This document shows, piece after piece, positions 54,018 to 62,347 of a stretch of 64,000 nt of DNA. The number at the start of each line of letters is the position of its first letter. The first letter of the stretch is position 1. This stretch comes from Sorangium cellulosum So0157-2. Lineage in GTDB: Bacteria; Myxococcota_A; Polyangia; Polyangiales; Polyangiaceae. A program made the translations under genes and the position numbers. The stretch covers positions 11,856,001 to 11,920,000 of the forward strand of contig NC_021658.1 of NCBI RefSeq assembly GCF_000418325.1. Direction: 5' to 3'. The notes under the pieces are model-generated. The model was not told the DNA's origin. It searched no databases and saw nothing but the letters and a program-made list of their open reading frames with translations.

Positions 54018-56971
54018 CGCTGCGCAGCTGCCGACGCCGCAGGAAAGCGGGAGGTGGCCGACAGCGGCGGCAGCCGCGCGGCCACCACCTGGAGCGGGGT
54101 CAGCAAGAGCGGCCGGAGCAGCGTCTTGGCCCGCTCGTCGAAGGGCTGGAGGAGCGCGTCCGCCTGCCGTATCGCCTCGACCAGCCGCTCGGCCATGAGG
54201 CGCGCGTCGACGTTGGGGTTCACATCCTCGAGCCGCTGGATCTCGTCGCGGAGGGAGCTGAGCAGCGAGATGTACCTCGCCAGCGGCGTGTCCGTGATCG
54301 GCGCGGAGCCGCTCGACGCAGCGGGAACGCCGAACTCGACGGTCCGCTTGAACGCGTCCGGGACCGGGCTCGGGCGGTTCCGGATGAGCTTTACGTCGAT
54401 GGGGACCTTGAACCTCGTCGTCTGCTCGATCTTCCTCTCGACGCGCTGCTTCCCCAGCTTGAGCAAGCCCGAGTCCTCGATCGCGCTGCGATCCCGCTTC
54501 CATTGCGTGTTGTCCTCGAGCGCGCGGAGGATGCGGAGGTACGGGTAGTCCGGCTTGGCGAGCTCCATGTAGAGCTCCTTCGCCTCCTTGAGGTTGGCCG
54601 GCATCCGCACGGTCAGGTCCGCCATCCAGTCGGTCCACTGCGCGATGTACCGGGCGTCGTAGTCGGCCGCGAGGCCGTCCAGATCCTTGTCGATCGCGGC
54701 GCTCTCTCCGGGCGCGAGCGGCACGACCCACTCTTCTGCCCTCAAGAGGTCGGCGCCCTGGCGGATCTTATCGAGCACCTCGAAGTGCCCGCTCTCGGTG
54801 TACGGACCGTCGACCTCTTTCCAGCGCTTCTCCTTGGCGAATTGCTTGCTGCTGATGACCTTCAGCACGTCCGGGCGGTCGGCGAACATGTCGGCCAGCG
54901 TGAGCGGCGGGTACTTGCGGTTCGCGCGGCTGTTGTCGCCCGTCTCGTCGTACTTCTCCTCGATGATCGAGTTGACGAAGAAGTCGTAGTAGCGCTTCCG
55001 CACCGGCACGCCCTGCAGCGTCGCGCGCACGCTCGCGACCAGCTCTGCCTTGGGCGCGACGGGCGTGACCCTCTTCTGCTTGATGAGCGACAGGTAGTAC
55101 CTGACGTGCGGCTCGAGCTGCTTCTTCAGGTCGCTCTCGTTGAGGTTCGACGTCGGCCGGAGCACCTCGGCCCAGAGCGAGGTGAGCCTGTCCTTCGCCC
55201 AGTTGATGTCGAGGTGCTCGACGTCGCTCAGCATCAGGTACAGCTTGAGGTCGTTGCGCTCGCGCAGGTAGTGCTCTCCCTTCGCGAGCTTGAGGCGGTC
55301 CTCGAGCCGCTGCTTGCACGGGATCACGAAGCCGTTCTGGAGGCTCGCGACGTAGACGTGCAAGAGCGGGGGGTAGACCGTCTCGCCCTGGAACATCGTC
55401 CAGCCCATCCCGTCCGGCGGCCCCTCCTCGCGCGCCCTGTCGATCTCTTGCAGCCGATCCAGCGCGGGCCTGAGCGCGGCGAGCTTTTCCGAGAGCGGCC
55501 GCGTGTCCTCCCACCGGAGCGCGCTGACGGCGCGCGCGTCGGCCTCTACCCCGCGCAGGAACTCGCGGTTGTTGCCGAACGACACCACGCTCGGGATCGC
55601 GAGGATGACCCCGAGGGCCGCGGCCGCCGCGCTGATCGCGCCGCGCACGACGCGCTGGCGCCGGATCTCGCTCGCGCTCCTCGCGGCGATGTCCCCGTCC
55701 GGGAAGACGACGTTCATGAACACGTCGTGGAGGAAGTAGCTCTTCGACTCCACGTTCTGCTGAGCCGCCGCCTCGTGCGTGCGGATCCCCATCGCCTGGC
55801 CCATGCGCTGGAGCACCCGGTCGAGCGGCCTGCCCTCTTGCGTGCCGCTCGTGAAGTAGAAGCCGCGGAAGATGGGCGTGCCCTGGAAGGCGTTGACCAT
55901 GAAGACGGTCGAGACCAGATCGGAGAGGTTCCGGCGGATGCCCGAGAACTCGAGCGGGAACTGGTAGACGCGCTCGCGCACCTCCCGGCTGCGCTCCATG
56001 ACGAGCCGCTTCAGCGAGCGGCCGTGGATCTGCTTCGCGAGGGCGTCGAACTCGGCGTCGAAGAGCCTCCCCGGGTCGGCCTTGTCCGCGCTCAGCTTGA
56101 GCGTCGCCCCCCACGCCTGGGCGCGGTCGCTCTTGCGCATGTCGCCGAAGAACTCCGAGAAGCCCGCGATGAGATCGCACTTGGTGAACAGGAGGTAGAC
56201 GGGCAGCACCATGTGGAGCTGCGTCATGACCTCGTCGATGCGCGCCCGGAGCTTCTTCCCCATCTGCTCGATGTGCTGCTCGCTCGCGTCGATGAGGTCC
56301 GCCACGCTGACGGCGACGAGGATGCCGTTGAGCGGGCGGCGGGCGCGGTGCTTGAGGAGCATCTGCAGGAACGCGATCCACTCCTCGTGGTCGTCCTGCT
56401 CGGTCGTGTAGCGCCCCGCGGTGTCGAGGAGGATCGCCTCGTTGGTGAACCACCAGTCGCAGTTCCGCGTCCCGCCGACGCCGCGTACGCCGCCGCCGTT
56501 GCTCGGGTGCGCGTAGGGGAAGACGAGGCCGGAGTGCTTCAGCGCGGTCGTCTTCCCTGCCCCCGGCGGGCCGATGATGACGTACCAGGGCAGCGAGTAG
56601 AGCGCGGCGCTGCCGTGCTTCTTGCCCTTGCCGAGCTTCGAGCTCTTCAGCGCGCTGATGCCGCCCTGGACCTGCCGCTGGAGCTCCTGGATCTCGGCGC
56701 GCCGCTCGGGCCGCGCGTTGAGCGCCTGCTGCGCGCCCTGCTGGACGATCGCCCGCTCCAGGGCGGACGCGGCGCGGCCCGCCTTGACGCGGCGGTACAC
56801 GAAGAGCGCGACCGCGGAGAGCGCGACGACGACGCTCGCCGCGATCGGGACCGCGGTGGACAGCCCGAACGTGAAGTACGCCGCCCACGAGATGAGGAGC
56901 AACAGCCCGAAGAGGACCCACAACACGATGGCGACGATACCACCGGTCGCCGCCTCTGGAGCACGTCCCAC
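54014..56971 (-). CDS. TssM/IcmF-like inner-membrane ATPase, C-terminally short
   Basis: 985 residues. Two N-terminal helices (about 12-34 and 38-60), a cytoplasmic G/ATPase-like domain with Walker A GPPGAGKT (134-141) and LLDTAGRY (182-189), IcmF-type motifs VYLLFTKCDLIAGF and FRGFYFTSGTQEG, a third helix at about 455-478, then the long IcmF-related periplasmic region. It stops where family members normally continue into a C-terminal beta domain; typical TssM proteins are about 1100-1300 residues. In type VI secretion TssM joins TssJ and TssL in the membrane complex. No other T6SS gene is in view. It may serve another envelope complex with the following gene. Confidence 0.85.
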   Translation of the reverse strand: MGRAPEAATGGIVAIVLWVLFGLLLLISWAAYFTFGLSTAVPIAASVVVALSAVALFVYRRVKAGRAASALERAIVQQGAQQALNARPERRAEIQELQRQVQGGISALKSSKLGKGKKHGSAALYSLPWYVIIGPPGAGKTTALKHSGLVFPYAHPSNGGGVRGVGGTRNCDWWFTNEAILLDTAGRYTTEQDDHEEWIAFLQMLLKHRARRPLNGILVAVSVADLIDASEQHIEQMGKKLRARIDEVMTQLHMVLPVYLLFTKCDLIAGFSEFFGDMRKSDRAQAWGATLKLSADKADPGRLFDAEFDALAKQIHGRSLKRLVMERSREVRERVYQFPLEFSGIRRNLSDLVSTVFMVNAFQGTPIFRGFYFTSGTQEGRPLDRVLQRMGQAMGIRTHEAAAQQNVESKSYFLHDVFMNVVFPDGDIAARSASEIRRQRVVRGAISAAAAALGVILAIPSVVSFGNNREFLRGVEADARAVSALRWEDTRPLSEKLAALRPALDRLQEIDRAREEGPPDGMGWTMFQGETVYPPLLHVYVASLQNGFVIPCKQRLEDRLKLAKGEHYLRERNDLKLYLMLSDVEHLDINWAKDRLTSLWAEVLRPTSNLNESDLKKQLEPHVRYYLSLIKQKRVTPVAPKAELVASVRATLQGVPVRKRYYDFFVNSIIEEKYDETGDNSRANRKYPPLTLADMFADRPDVLKVISSKQFAKEKRWKEVDGPYTESGHFEVLDKIRQGADLLRAEEWVVPLAPGESAAIDKDLDGLAADYDARYIAQWTDWMADLTVRMPANLKEAKELYMELAKPDYPYLRILRALEDNTQWKRDRSAIEDSGLLKLGKQRVERKIEQTTRFKVPIDVKLIRNRPSPVPDAFKRTVEFGVPAASSGSAPITDTPLARYISLLSSLRDEIQRLEDVNPNVDARLMAERLVEAIRQADALLQPFDERAKTLLRPLLLTPLQVVAARLPPLSATSRFPAASAAAQR

Positions 56972-57043
56972 GCGCAGCGCGGCGCGCGAGCGGCTTTCGC
57001 GCGCGCCTCGCGACGCCGCCGCGCGCTCGCGGCCGCACCGGGA

Positions 57044-57727
57044 TCAGCCGTCGCCGCGCTCGTAGTCGCCCGGCTCGAGCGCGGCGTCCGTCTCCTCGCC
57101 GGCCGCGAGCCGGCGCGAACGGATCGCGTCCACGGCGATGTCGATCACCTCGAGCCGCGTCGACGGGGCGTAGTACTCGTCCTCGGAGACCTGCGGCAGC
57201 TCCGCGAGCCTCTCGGCGACCGCCTCGCGGTCCTCGTCTTCCAGCTCGAGCGCCGCCGGATCGCCGCTCGGCGAGTCCTCGGCCAGGTCCCGCGCGGCCT
57301 CGGCGCCGCGGCCGCGCGTGAGCGCCTCCCGGATGAAGAGCACCGGGCTGAACGCGAGGTAGACCGACTCGAACTCCAGCTGCCAGTAGGTCGGATCCTC
57401 GCCGTCCATGCGCCACCACGACGCGTGCCGGCGCCGGATGACCTCGCCGAAGTACACGCCCGCCATGTGAGCGACCACCGGCAACGCCTCGACCCTCTCC
57501 GACGTCGCCCCACGCGCCTGCGCCAGGTAGTGGTCGAGCACGGGCAGGGTCTCCGGCCGATAGTCAAGCCGTACACCGAGAGCGCGCTCGACAAACCGCA
57601 CGCACCCCTCGGCGAGATCCTCCACGGCGGGCGGCGGCGGCGCGACAGCTGCAGCGGACGGAGCAGGCTCGGCCGACCGCTCCAGAGAAATCGGAGAGGA
57701 CCCTGCACCGTTCTGTTTGGTATCCAT
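57044..57727 (-). CDS. Conserved-looking protein of unknown function next to TssM-like gene
   Basis: 227 residues from ATG 57727, supported by TAGCGT 7 nt upstream; an in-frame TTG 24 codons earlier is possible. A Ser/Pro/Ala-rich N-terminus precedes a helical globular part: DLAEGCVRFVERALGVRLDYRPETLPVLDHYLAQAR, VAHMAGVYFGEVIRRRHASWWRMDGEDPTYWQLEFESVYLAFSPVLFIREAL. An acidic C-terminal third follows. There is no signal peptide or membrane span. I do not recognise the family. It lies 72 bp upstream of the TssM-like gene on the same strand, so it is probably its functional partner. Confidence 0.75.
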   Translation of the reverse strand: MDTKQNGAGSSPISLERSAEPAPSAAAVAPPPPAVEDLAEGCVRFVERALGVRLDYRPETLPVLDHYLAQARGATSERVEALPVVAHMAGVYFGEVIRRRHASWWRMDGEDPTYWQLEFESVYLAFSPVLFIREALTRGRGAEAARDLAEDSPSGDPAALELEDEDREAVAERLAELPQVSEDEYYAPSTRLEVIDIAVDAIRSRRLAAGEETDAALEPGDYERGDG

Positions 57728-57734
57728 GGGCTCC

Positions 57735-57740
57735 ACGCTA
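57735..57740 (-). promoter_or_regulatory. -10 hexamer TAGCGT, leaderless spacing
   Basis: Minus strand GATAGCGT with 7 nt to the ATG at 57727. It decides this start over the upstream TTG at 57799. Confidence 0.45.
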
Positions 57741-57860
57741 TCCTTCTCCGGTGCGGGTGGCCGCTCGTCAACGTGGTCGTGCTGGGAGCGACTCAGCAAG
57801 CGCCTCCGCAGGCTCGGTGGTCACAACGATCCGGACAGCTCCTGAGGCTTCGGGATTGTC

Positions 57861-57902
57861 GGGGTCGTCGGGCCGGGGTCGTCGGGTCGGATCGTCGGGC
57901 GA
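57861..57902. repeat. Three 14-bp tandem repeats
   Basis: GGGGTCGTCGGGCC, GGGGTCGTCGGGTC and GGATCGTCGGGCGA in direct succession. The period of 14 is not a multiple of three, which argues against coding. Confidence 0.7.
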
Positions 57903-58090
57903 ATCGTCGAGATGGAACGTGGCCGGCCCTCGCTCCCCCTCGAAGCTCCGCCTCGAAGGAAAGTGCCGGCGCAACGAAAGCATGGGCCGCCGAAGCTGCT
58001 CCGGAAAGCCGGTCGCCCTGAGCCCCCGCCCTGATCAGCCCGGCCGTGGATTCGGGTTTGAATTCCTAACGGAAGTCGAGGCCATCGTGC

Positions 58091-58096
58091 TAAGCT
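58091..58096 (+). promoter_or_regulatory. -10 hexamer TAAGCT (extended TGCTAAGCT)
   Basis: 16 nt before the ATG at 58113, with the TGC extension of an extended -10. There is no clear -35. Confidence 0.4.
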
Positions 58097-58112
58097 CCGC
58101 CCTCGCGTCGAA

Positions 58113-58850
58113 ATGAGACTCGGGATCTTCAGCGATACGCACGCCAACTACGAGGCGCTCAGCGCTGTGCTCGAGTCCTACCGCCACGAGCGCATCGACG
58201 TCTATTACTGCCTCGGGGACACGGTCGGCTACGGCGGCTCGCCGAACGAATGCGCCGACCTCGTCCGGAAGGTGGCCAAGAAGACGATCCTCGGCAACCA
58301 CGACGCGGCCGTCGCAGGTCGGATGGACTACTCGTACTACTACGAGGCTGCCCGGCAGGCGCTCGACACGCACGCTGCGATGCTCTCCTCCGAGAACGCC
58401 GCGTGGCTCCGGAGCCTGACGTACCAGGAGAAGTTGACGGACATCAACGTCGACCTCTGCCACGGATCGCCCGTCCGGCTCGAGGAGTTCGAGTACATCT
58501 TCGCCCCCGAGCAGGCGCGCGAGTGCCTCCCCATGTGGAACGAGCTCGGCCACATCACGCTGATCGGCCACTCCCACCTCTGCAAGGTGTTCGCGCTCAC
58601 GCCGAACAGCGTCGAGGAGCTCCCGGCGGTGGATTTCCAGCTCGAGCAGGGGCGCAAGTACATCGTGAGCGTCGGGTCGGTCGGACAGCCGCGGGACTAC
58701 GACAACCGCGCGAGCTACACGATCTACGACAGCGAGACGAAGCGCTTCGAGTTCAAGCGCGTCGAGTACGACATCGAGACGGCGGCGGAGAAGGTGCTGC
58801 GCGCCAAGCTCGAGCGCAACTTCGCCCACCGGCTCTACATCGGCGTCTGA
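58113..58850 (+). CDS. Metallophosphatase (YfcE/DevT-like)
   Basis: 245 residues. Calcineurin-like phosphoesterase with all metal motifs: IFSDTHAN (Asp8, His10), CLGDTVGYG, ILGNHD, CHGSP and IGHSHL. A di-metal phosphodiesterase or phosphatase of the cytoplasm. Proteins of this size and pattern include the DevT-like predicted phosphatases of myxobacteria. The second half (SVGSVGQPRDYDNRASYTIYD) is typical of this subfamily. The substrate (cyclic nucleotide, Ap4A or phosphoprotein) cannot be deduced. It has its own promoter and a hairpin after it. Confidence 0.92.
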   Translation: MRLGIFSDTHANYEALSAVLESYRHERIDVYYCLGDTVGYGGSPNECADLVRKVAKKTILGNHDAAVAGRMDYSYYYEAARQALDTHAAMLSSENAAWLRSLTYQEKLTDINVDLCHGSPVRLEEFEYIFAPEQARECLPMWNELGHITLIGHSHLCKVFALTPNSVEELPAVDFQLEQGRKYIVSVGSVGQPRDYDNRASYTIYDSETKRFEFKRVEYDIETAAEKVLRAKLERNFAHRLYIGV

Positions 58851-58858
58851 GAGCGGCT

Positions 58859-58893
58859 CCGCGCGCGGCGCACGAGCTGGCAGCCGCGCGCGG
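58859..58893. terminator. GC hairpin after the metallophosphatase gene
   Basis: CCGCGCGCGGC (58859-58869), 13-nt loop, GCCGCGCGCGG (58883-58893). Located 8 bp after the stop and upstream of the convergent methyltransferase stop. Confidence 0.5.
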
Positions 58894-59013
58894 CGGCCGT
58901 CGCGCGCTCGTGCGATGGCGACCCGGCGCCTCCGCGCGGCGGGATCGCGCGTGGCTTTCGCTGACCTGCGGTCCTGGTCTTCCCGCTGACGACGCGTCGC
59001 GGCCGCTCGGCGC

Positions 59014-59883
59014 CTAAGCGCGGCCGGGGCGAACGGAGCGCCGGGGGCGGCAGTGATAGAGCAGCATGCTCGTCTGGTTGTCGGGCGGCGCTGCGGAGAA
59101 GTCGCTGCGGAGCGCCGTGATCTCGAAGCCGTTGTAGTGGAGCAAGGCCTCGAGCTCCTGCGGGTAAAACTGACGATGGGCGAGCGGCGTCATCCAGCGC
59201 TCGCCGCCGTCGACGGGCGAAAATTCCATGGACACGAACAGGATCTGCCGGACCTTGTCGTAGTCGAACCGCTCCGTGTACCGGACGACCGTGCCCGGGC
59301 CGTCCTTCTCGGGATACCGGAAGCGCGGCGTGGCGTAGGCGCGATCCGGATCGCGCGCGAGCTCGGCCGGCTCGGGCATGGACACATCGAAGACGAGCTC
59401 GCCCCGCGGCGTCAGGTGCTCGCGCGCCCGCGCGAGGAAGCGCTCGACGTCTGGGCGCGTGTACAGGTGCAGGAACGCGTTGAAGGGGCAGATCACGAGC
59501 GGAAAGCGACGCCCGAGCCGCAGCGCCCGCATGTCCGCTCGCCGGACGTTCACGCGAGAGGAGACGCCGCGCGGCTCCCGCCCGAGCTGCGCGCGCAGAT
59601 CGCCGAGCATCGGCGCCGACAGATCCACGCCCGTGATCCGGACCCCCGCCCTCGCGACGGGCAGCGTGATCCGCCCGTTGCCGCAGCCGTACTCGAGCAC
59701 CGGCCCGCCGGACGCCACCGAGAGATCGACGTAGTAGCGGACGTCGTCCTGCCGGCGCGCATACGTCTTCGCGTAGTACGCCGGGTCCTCGTAGTGGGCC
59801 GATGTCCCCGCCTCGAGCTCCGGATCGCGAGGCTGGCCCGAGCGCAAAGACCGCCTCGACCGGGGCGTGGCCGCACCTTTCAT
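59014..59883 (-). CDS. Class I SAM-dependent methyltransferase
   Basis: 289 residues from ATG 59883 (TTG three codons upstream is possible). SAM-binding motif I PVLEYGCGNGRITLPVA, motif II ITGVDLSAPMLGDLRAQL and VICPFNAFLHLYTRPD. After the core is a beta insertion (FRYPEKDGPGTVVRYTERFDYDKVRQIL) and a return strand. It transfers methyl to an unknown acceptor; the pattern is that of small-molecule methyltransferases (UbiE/ArsM-like group). A basic N-terminus of 20 residues is outside the fold. It lies about 105 bp after rpoZ on the same strand. Confidence 0.85.
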   Translation of the reverse strand: MKGAATPRSRRSLRSGQPRDPELEAGTSAHYEDPAYYAKTYARRQDDVRYYVDLSVASGGPVLEYGCGNGRITLPVARAGVRITGVDLSAPMLGDLRAQLGREPRGVSSRVNVRRADMRALRLGRRFPLVICPFNAFLHLYTRPDVERFLARAREHLTPRGELVFDVSMPEPAELARDPDRAYATPRFRYPEKDGPGTVVRYTERFDYDKVRQILFVSMEFSPVDGGERWMTPLAHRQFYPQELEALLHYNGFEITALRSDFSAAPPDNQTSMLLYHCRPRRSVRPGRA

Positions 59884-59988
59884 GGGAAGCAACGGCTCGA
59901 GCGCAGCGCTGGCACTCGGGCGGGGGCGCGCCGAGATGCCGGGCCGACGGAGGCGTGCGTCACGAGAGCACGCTCGCCCGATGCGCCC

Positions 59989-60231
59989 TCAGCGCTGGCC
60001 GCCAGCGTTCATCTGCTGGAGCCACTCGGACACGACCTCGTGCGAGCTCCGGTGGAAGTGCACCTTGCCCGCCGCGATCTCCCGAAGGCTGGTCACGGCA
60101 GGCTTGTTCTTCGTCTTCACGAGGGCATCCACGCCCTTCATGAGCTGCCGCGTCCGGTTGGCCGCAAGCACGACGAGAGCGAAACGGTTTTCCTCGCGCT
60201 CGAGGCAGTCTTCCACAGTCACACGCGCCAT
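59989..60231 (-). CDS. rpoZ: RNA polymerase omega subunit
   Basis: 80 residues from MARVTVEDCLEREENRFALVVLAANRTRQLMKG; the motif VEDCLE...RFALV...A..RTRQL is the omega signature, followed by NKPAVTSLREIAAGKV. It helps assemble core polymerase and is part of the ppGpp site 1. The Met at 60231 is used because the longer frame upstream does not match the family and a TACTCT hexamer lies 10 nt upstream. gmk and spoT, common neighbours elsewhere, are not beside it. Confidence 0.95.
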   Translation of the reverse strand: MARVTVEDCLEREENRFALVVLAANRTRQLMKGVDALVKTKNKPAVTSLREIAAGKVHFHRSSHEVVSEWLQQMNAGGQR

Positions 60232-60241
60232 AGGGGGGGCG

Positions 60242-60247
60242 AGAGTA
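60242..60247 (-). promoter_or_regulatory. -10 hexamer TACTCT before rpoZ
   Basis: Minus strand GCGCTACTCT with 10 nt to the ATG at 60231. There is no Shine-Dalgarno. Confidence 0.4.
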
Positions 60248-60387
60248 GCGCCCTGCTCCGGCCAGCGCAAGGTACATGCCGCTCGGCGGCTCTGCGCCAC
60301 GGCGCGCTGCCGCGTCGCTCCGCTCGCCCGTCGACGGCGAACGTTGCTCGTTGCCCTCGACGCAGGTCCCGGCTACGAGGTGCCCCC

Positions 60388-61149
60388 GTGGCCGCTGAGC
60401 AGGATTCCCTCCTTCCCCCTCCCCCCCGTCCGGCCCCAGGGCTGAAATACCGTCGCATCGTCCTCAAGCTGAGCGGCGAGGCGCTCTGCGGCGAAGAAGG
60501 TGGGTTCGGCATACGCCCCGAGACGCTCCACCACGTGGCCGGCGAGATCGCCGAGCTCCAGCGGATGGGGGTGCAGATCGGGATCGTCGTGGGCGGAGGC
60601 AACATCTTCCGCGGGCTGAAGGGCGCGAGCGCGGGCATGGACCGCTCCCAGAGCGACTACATGGGCATGCTCGCCACCGTCATCAACGCGCTCGCCCTGC
60701 AGGACGCGCTCGAGAAGACGGGCGTGCCGACGCGCGTCATGACCGCGATCGAGATCCGGCAGGTCGCCGAGCCGTACATCCGCCGCAGGGCGATGCGTCA
60801 CCTGGAGAAGGGCAGCATCGTCATCTTCGCCGCGGGCACGGGCAACCCGTTCTTCTCGACCGACACGGCGGCGGCGCTGCGGGCGATGGAGATCCAGGCG
60901 CAGGCGCTGTTCAAGGCGACCAAGGTCGAGGGCATCTACGATCGCGATCCCGTGCGCCACGAGGGCGCGCAGATGTTCGCGCACCTGAGCTACGACCGCT
61001 TCCTCGCGGACAGGATCGGGGTCATGGACTCGACCGCGGTCACCCTCTGCCGCGAGAACAAGATGCCCATCCGCGTGTTCAAGCTCATGACCCGCGGCAA
61101 CATCCTCCGCGTGTGCAGGGGCGAGGAGATCGGCACGATCGTCGACTGA
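60388..61149 (+). CDS. pyrH: Uridylate (UMP) kinase
   Basis: 253 residues from GTG 60388, giving 18 residues (Ala/Pro-rich) before the family start LKYRRIVLKLSGEALCG. Bacterial PyrH of the amino-acid-kinase fold: IGIVVGGGNIFRGLKG, DRSQSDYMGMLATVINALALQDAL, FAAGTGNPFFSTDTAAALRA and GIYDRDPVRHEGAQMF. It makes UDP from UMP. It is the first dedicated step after UMP towards the CTP made by PyrG encoded 25 kb away. The usual tsf and frr neighbours are absent. Confidence 0.96.
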   Translation: MAAEQDSLLPPPPRPAPGLKYRRIVLKLSGEALCGEEGGFGIRPETLHHVAGEIAELQRMGVQIGIVVGGGNIFRGLKGASAGMDRSQSDYMGMLATVINALALQDALEKTGVPTRVMTAIEIRQVAEPYIRRRAMRHLEKGSIVIFAAGTGNPFFSTDTAAALRAMEIQAQALFKATKVEGIYDRDPVRHEGAQMFAHLSYDRFLADRIGVMDSTAVTLCRENKMPIRVFKLMTRGNILRVCRGEEIGTIVD

Positions 61150-61253
61150 GCGAGCGCTCGATCGCCCCGCAGCGCTCCGCCGCGGGCGACGAACCGAGGC
61201 GCCCGGCGGCGTGAGCCAGGCCGGCGCGCCCTCGAGCCCCGAGGAAACCGTGC

Positions 61254-61259
61254 TAGACC
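61254..61259 (+). promoter_or_regulatory. -10-like TAGACC (extended TGCTAGACC)
   Basis: 11 nt before the ATG at 61271, supporting that ATG instead of the upstream GTG at 61211. The last hexamer base is C rather than T. Confidence 0.3.
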
Positions 61260-61270
61260 CCGAGCCAGCA

Positions 61271-62347
61271 ATGATCCGAGCTCCGGTGCGCCGCCCCCTG
61301 CTCGCCATCTCGCTCGCCGCGCTCGTCTCGAGCTGCGATGAGCCCGCCCTCCAGGTCCCGGCGGACGCGGGCGAGCCGGTCCTCGGGCTCAGCGCCGAGC
61401 AGTCGGCGCGCGTGCTCGCGAAGGTCGGCGACCGGGTGATCACCCTCGGCGACTTCGGCAGGACGCTGGAGCGGATGGATCAGTTCGATCGGCTCCGCTA
61501 TCAGACGAAGGAGCGGCGCCGCGAGCTGCTCAGCGAGATCATCGACGCGGAGCTGCTCGCGCTGGAAGCGAAGCGCCGCGGCCTCGACAAGGAGGCCGCG
61601 GTCGAGGACGCGATCCGGCAGATCCTCCGCGAGGCGATGATCGCCCAGGCGCGCAAGGGCCTGCCCGCGCCGGCCGACATCCCGGCGTCCGAGGTGCGCG
61701 CGTACTACGAGGCGAACGCCGACAAGTTCAGCGAGCCCGAGCGAAGGCGCGTCTCCGCCGTCGTGGTCGGCGACAGGGCGCTCGGGGAGAAGGTCCTCAA
61801 GGAAGCGCAGAAGGCCGCGAGCAGCAGCGCGTGGGGAGAGCTCTTCCTCAAGCACTCGCAGAGCGCGCCGAAGGACAAGACCAAGGCGCCGCCGCTCGAT
61901 CTCGCGGGCGAGCTCGGCATCGTCAGCCCGCCCGGCGATCCGCGCGGCGCCCACCCGCAGGTCCCGGAGCCGGTCCGCGCGGCCGTCTTCCGGATCGCCA
62001 GCGTGGGGGCCGTCAGCGACGAGCTCGTCGAGGCCGACGGCCGGTTCTACATCGTCCGCCTGAGCGGGCTCACGGGCGGGCACCGGCGCGCGCTCGCGGA
62101 GGCCGAGCGCTCGATCCGCGTCGCGCTGCTCCAGCAGAAGATGCAGGAGCAGGAGCGCGCCCTCGAGGACGAGCTGCGGAAGAAGTTCCCCGTCGAGATC
62201 AACGACGCGGCGCTCTCCTCGGTGAAGCTGCCGCCGCAGCTCACGCAGCCCGGGAGCGCGCCGCCGCCCGATCCCGCGAAGCCCAACGCGCCGCAGCCGG
62301 AGCAGGCCGGCGGCGCCGCGCCCCCGTCGAGCGATGCGGGCAAGTAG
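61271..62347 (+). CDS. Parvulin-type peptidyl-prolyl isomerase lipoprotein (PrsA/SurA-like)
   Basis: 358 residues. Signal peptide and lipobox LVSSC (Cys22). A SurA-N-type helical domain (about 60-150: RVITLGDFGRTLERMDQFDRLRYQ, KRRELLSEIIDAELLALEAKRRG) precedes a degenerate parvulin domain (about 175-265) with DELVEADGRFYIVRLSG. The C-terminus is Pro/Ala-rich. It should chaperone outer-membrane or secreted proteins. The parvulin active site cannot be confirmed; it may be chaperone-only. It overlaps by 14 bp with the aminomutase gene. Confidence 0.85.
   Translation: MIRAPVRRPLLAISLAALVSSCDEPALQVPADAGEPVLGLSAEQSARVLAKVGDRVITLGDFGRTLERMDQFDRLRYQTKERRRELLSEIIDAELLALEAKRRGLDKEAAVEDAIRQILREAMIAQARKGLPAPADIPASEVRAYYEANADKFSEPERRRVSAVVVGDRALGEKVLKEAQKAASSSAWGELFLKHSQSAPKDKTKAPPLDLAGELGIVSPPGDPRGAHPQVPEPVRAAVFRIASVGAVSDELVEADGRFYIVRLSGLTGGHRRALAEAERSIRVALLQQKMQEQERALEDELRKKFPVEINDAALSSVKLPPQLTQPGSAPPPDPAKPNAPQPEQAGGAAPPSSDAGK

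Larger units (their letters stand above)
57728..58112. other. Intergenic region with 14-bp tandem repeats
   Basis: 385 bp between the divergent unknown gene (minus) and the metallophosphatase (plus). It contains three 14-bp tandem repeats at 57861-57902 and short frames of Arg/Pro/Asp-rich peptides on both strands (for example a 71-codon frame on the minus strand at 57768-57983) that I cannot support as genes. Confidence 0.5.

Noticed and set aside
57768..57983. 71-codon minus-strand frame upstream of the unknown gene
   Set aside because: It overlaps the 14-bp repeats, whose Asp/Pro-rich translation arises from the repeat; there is no start signal.
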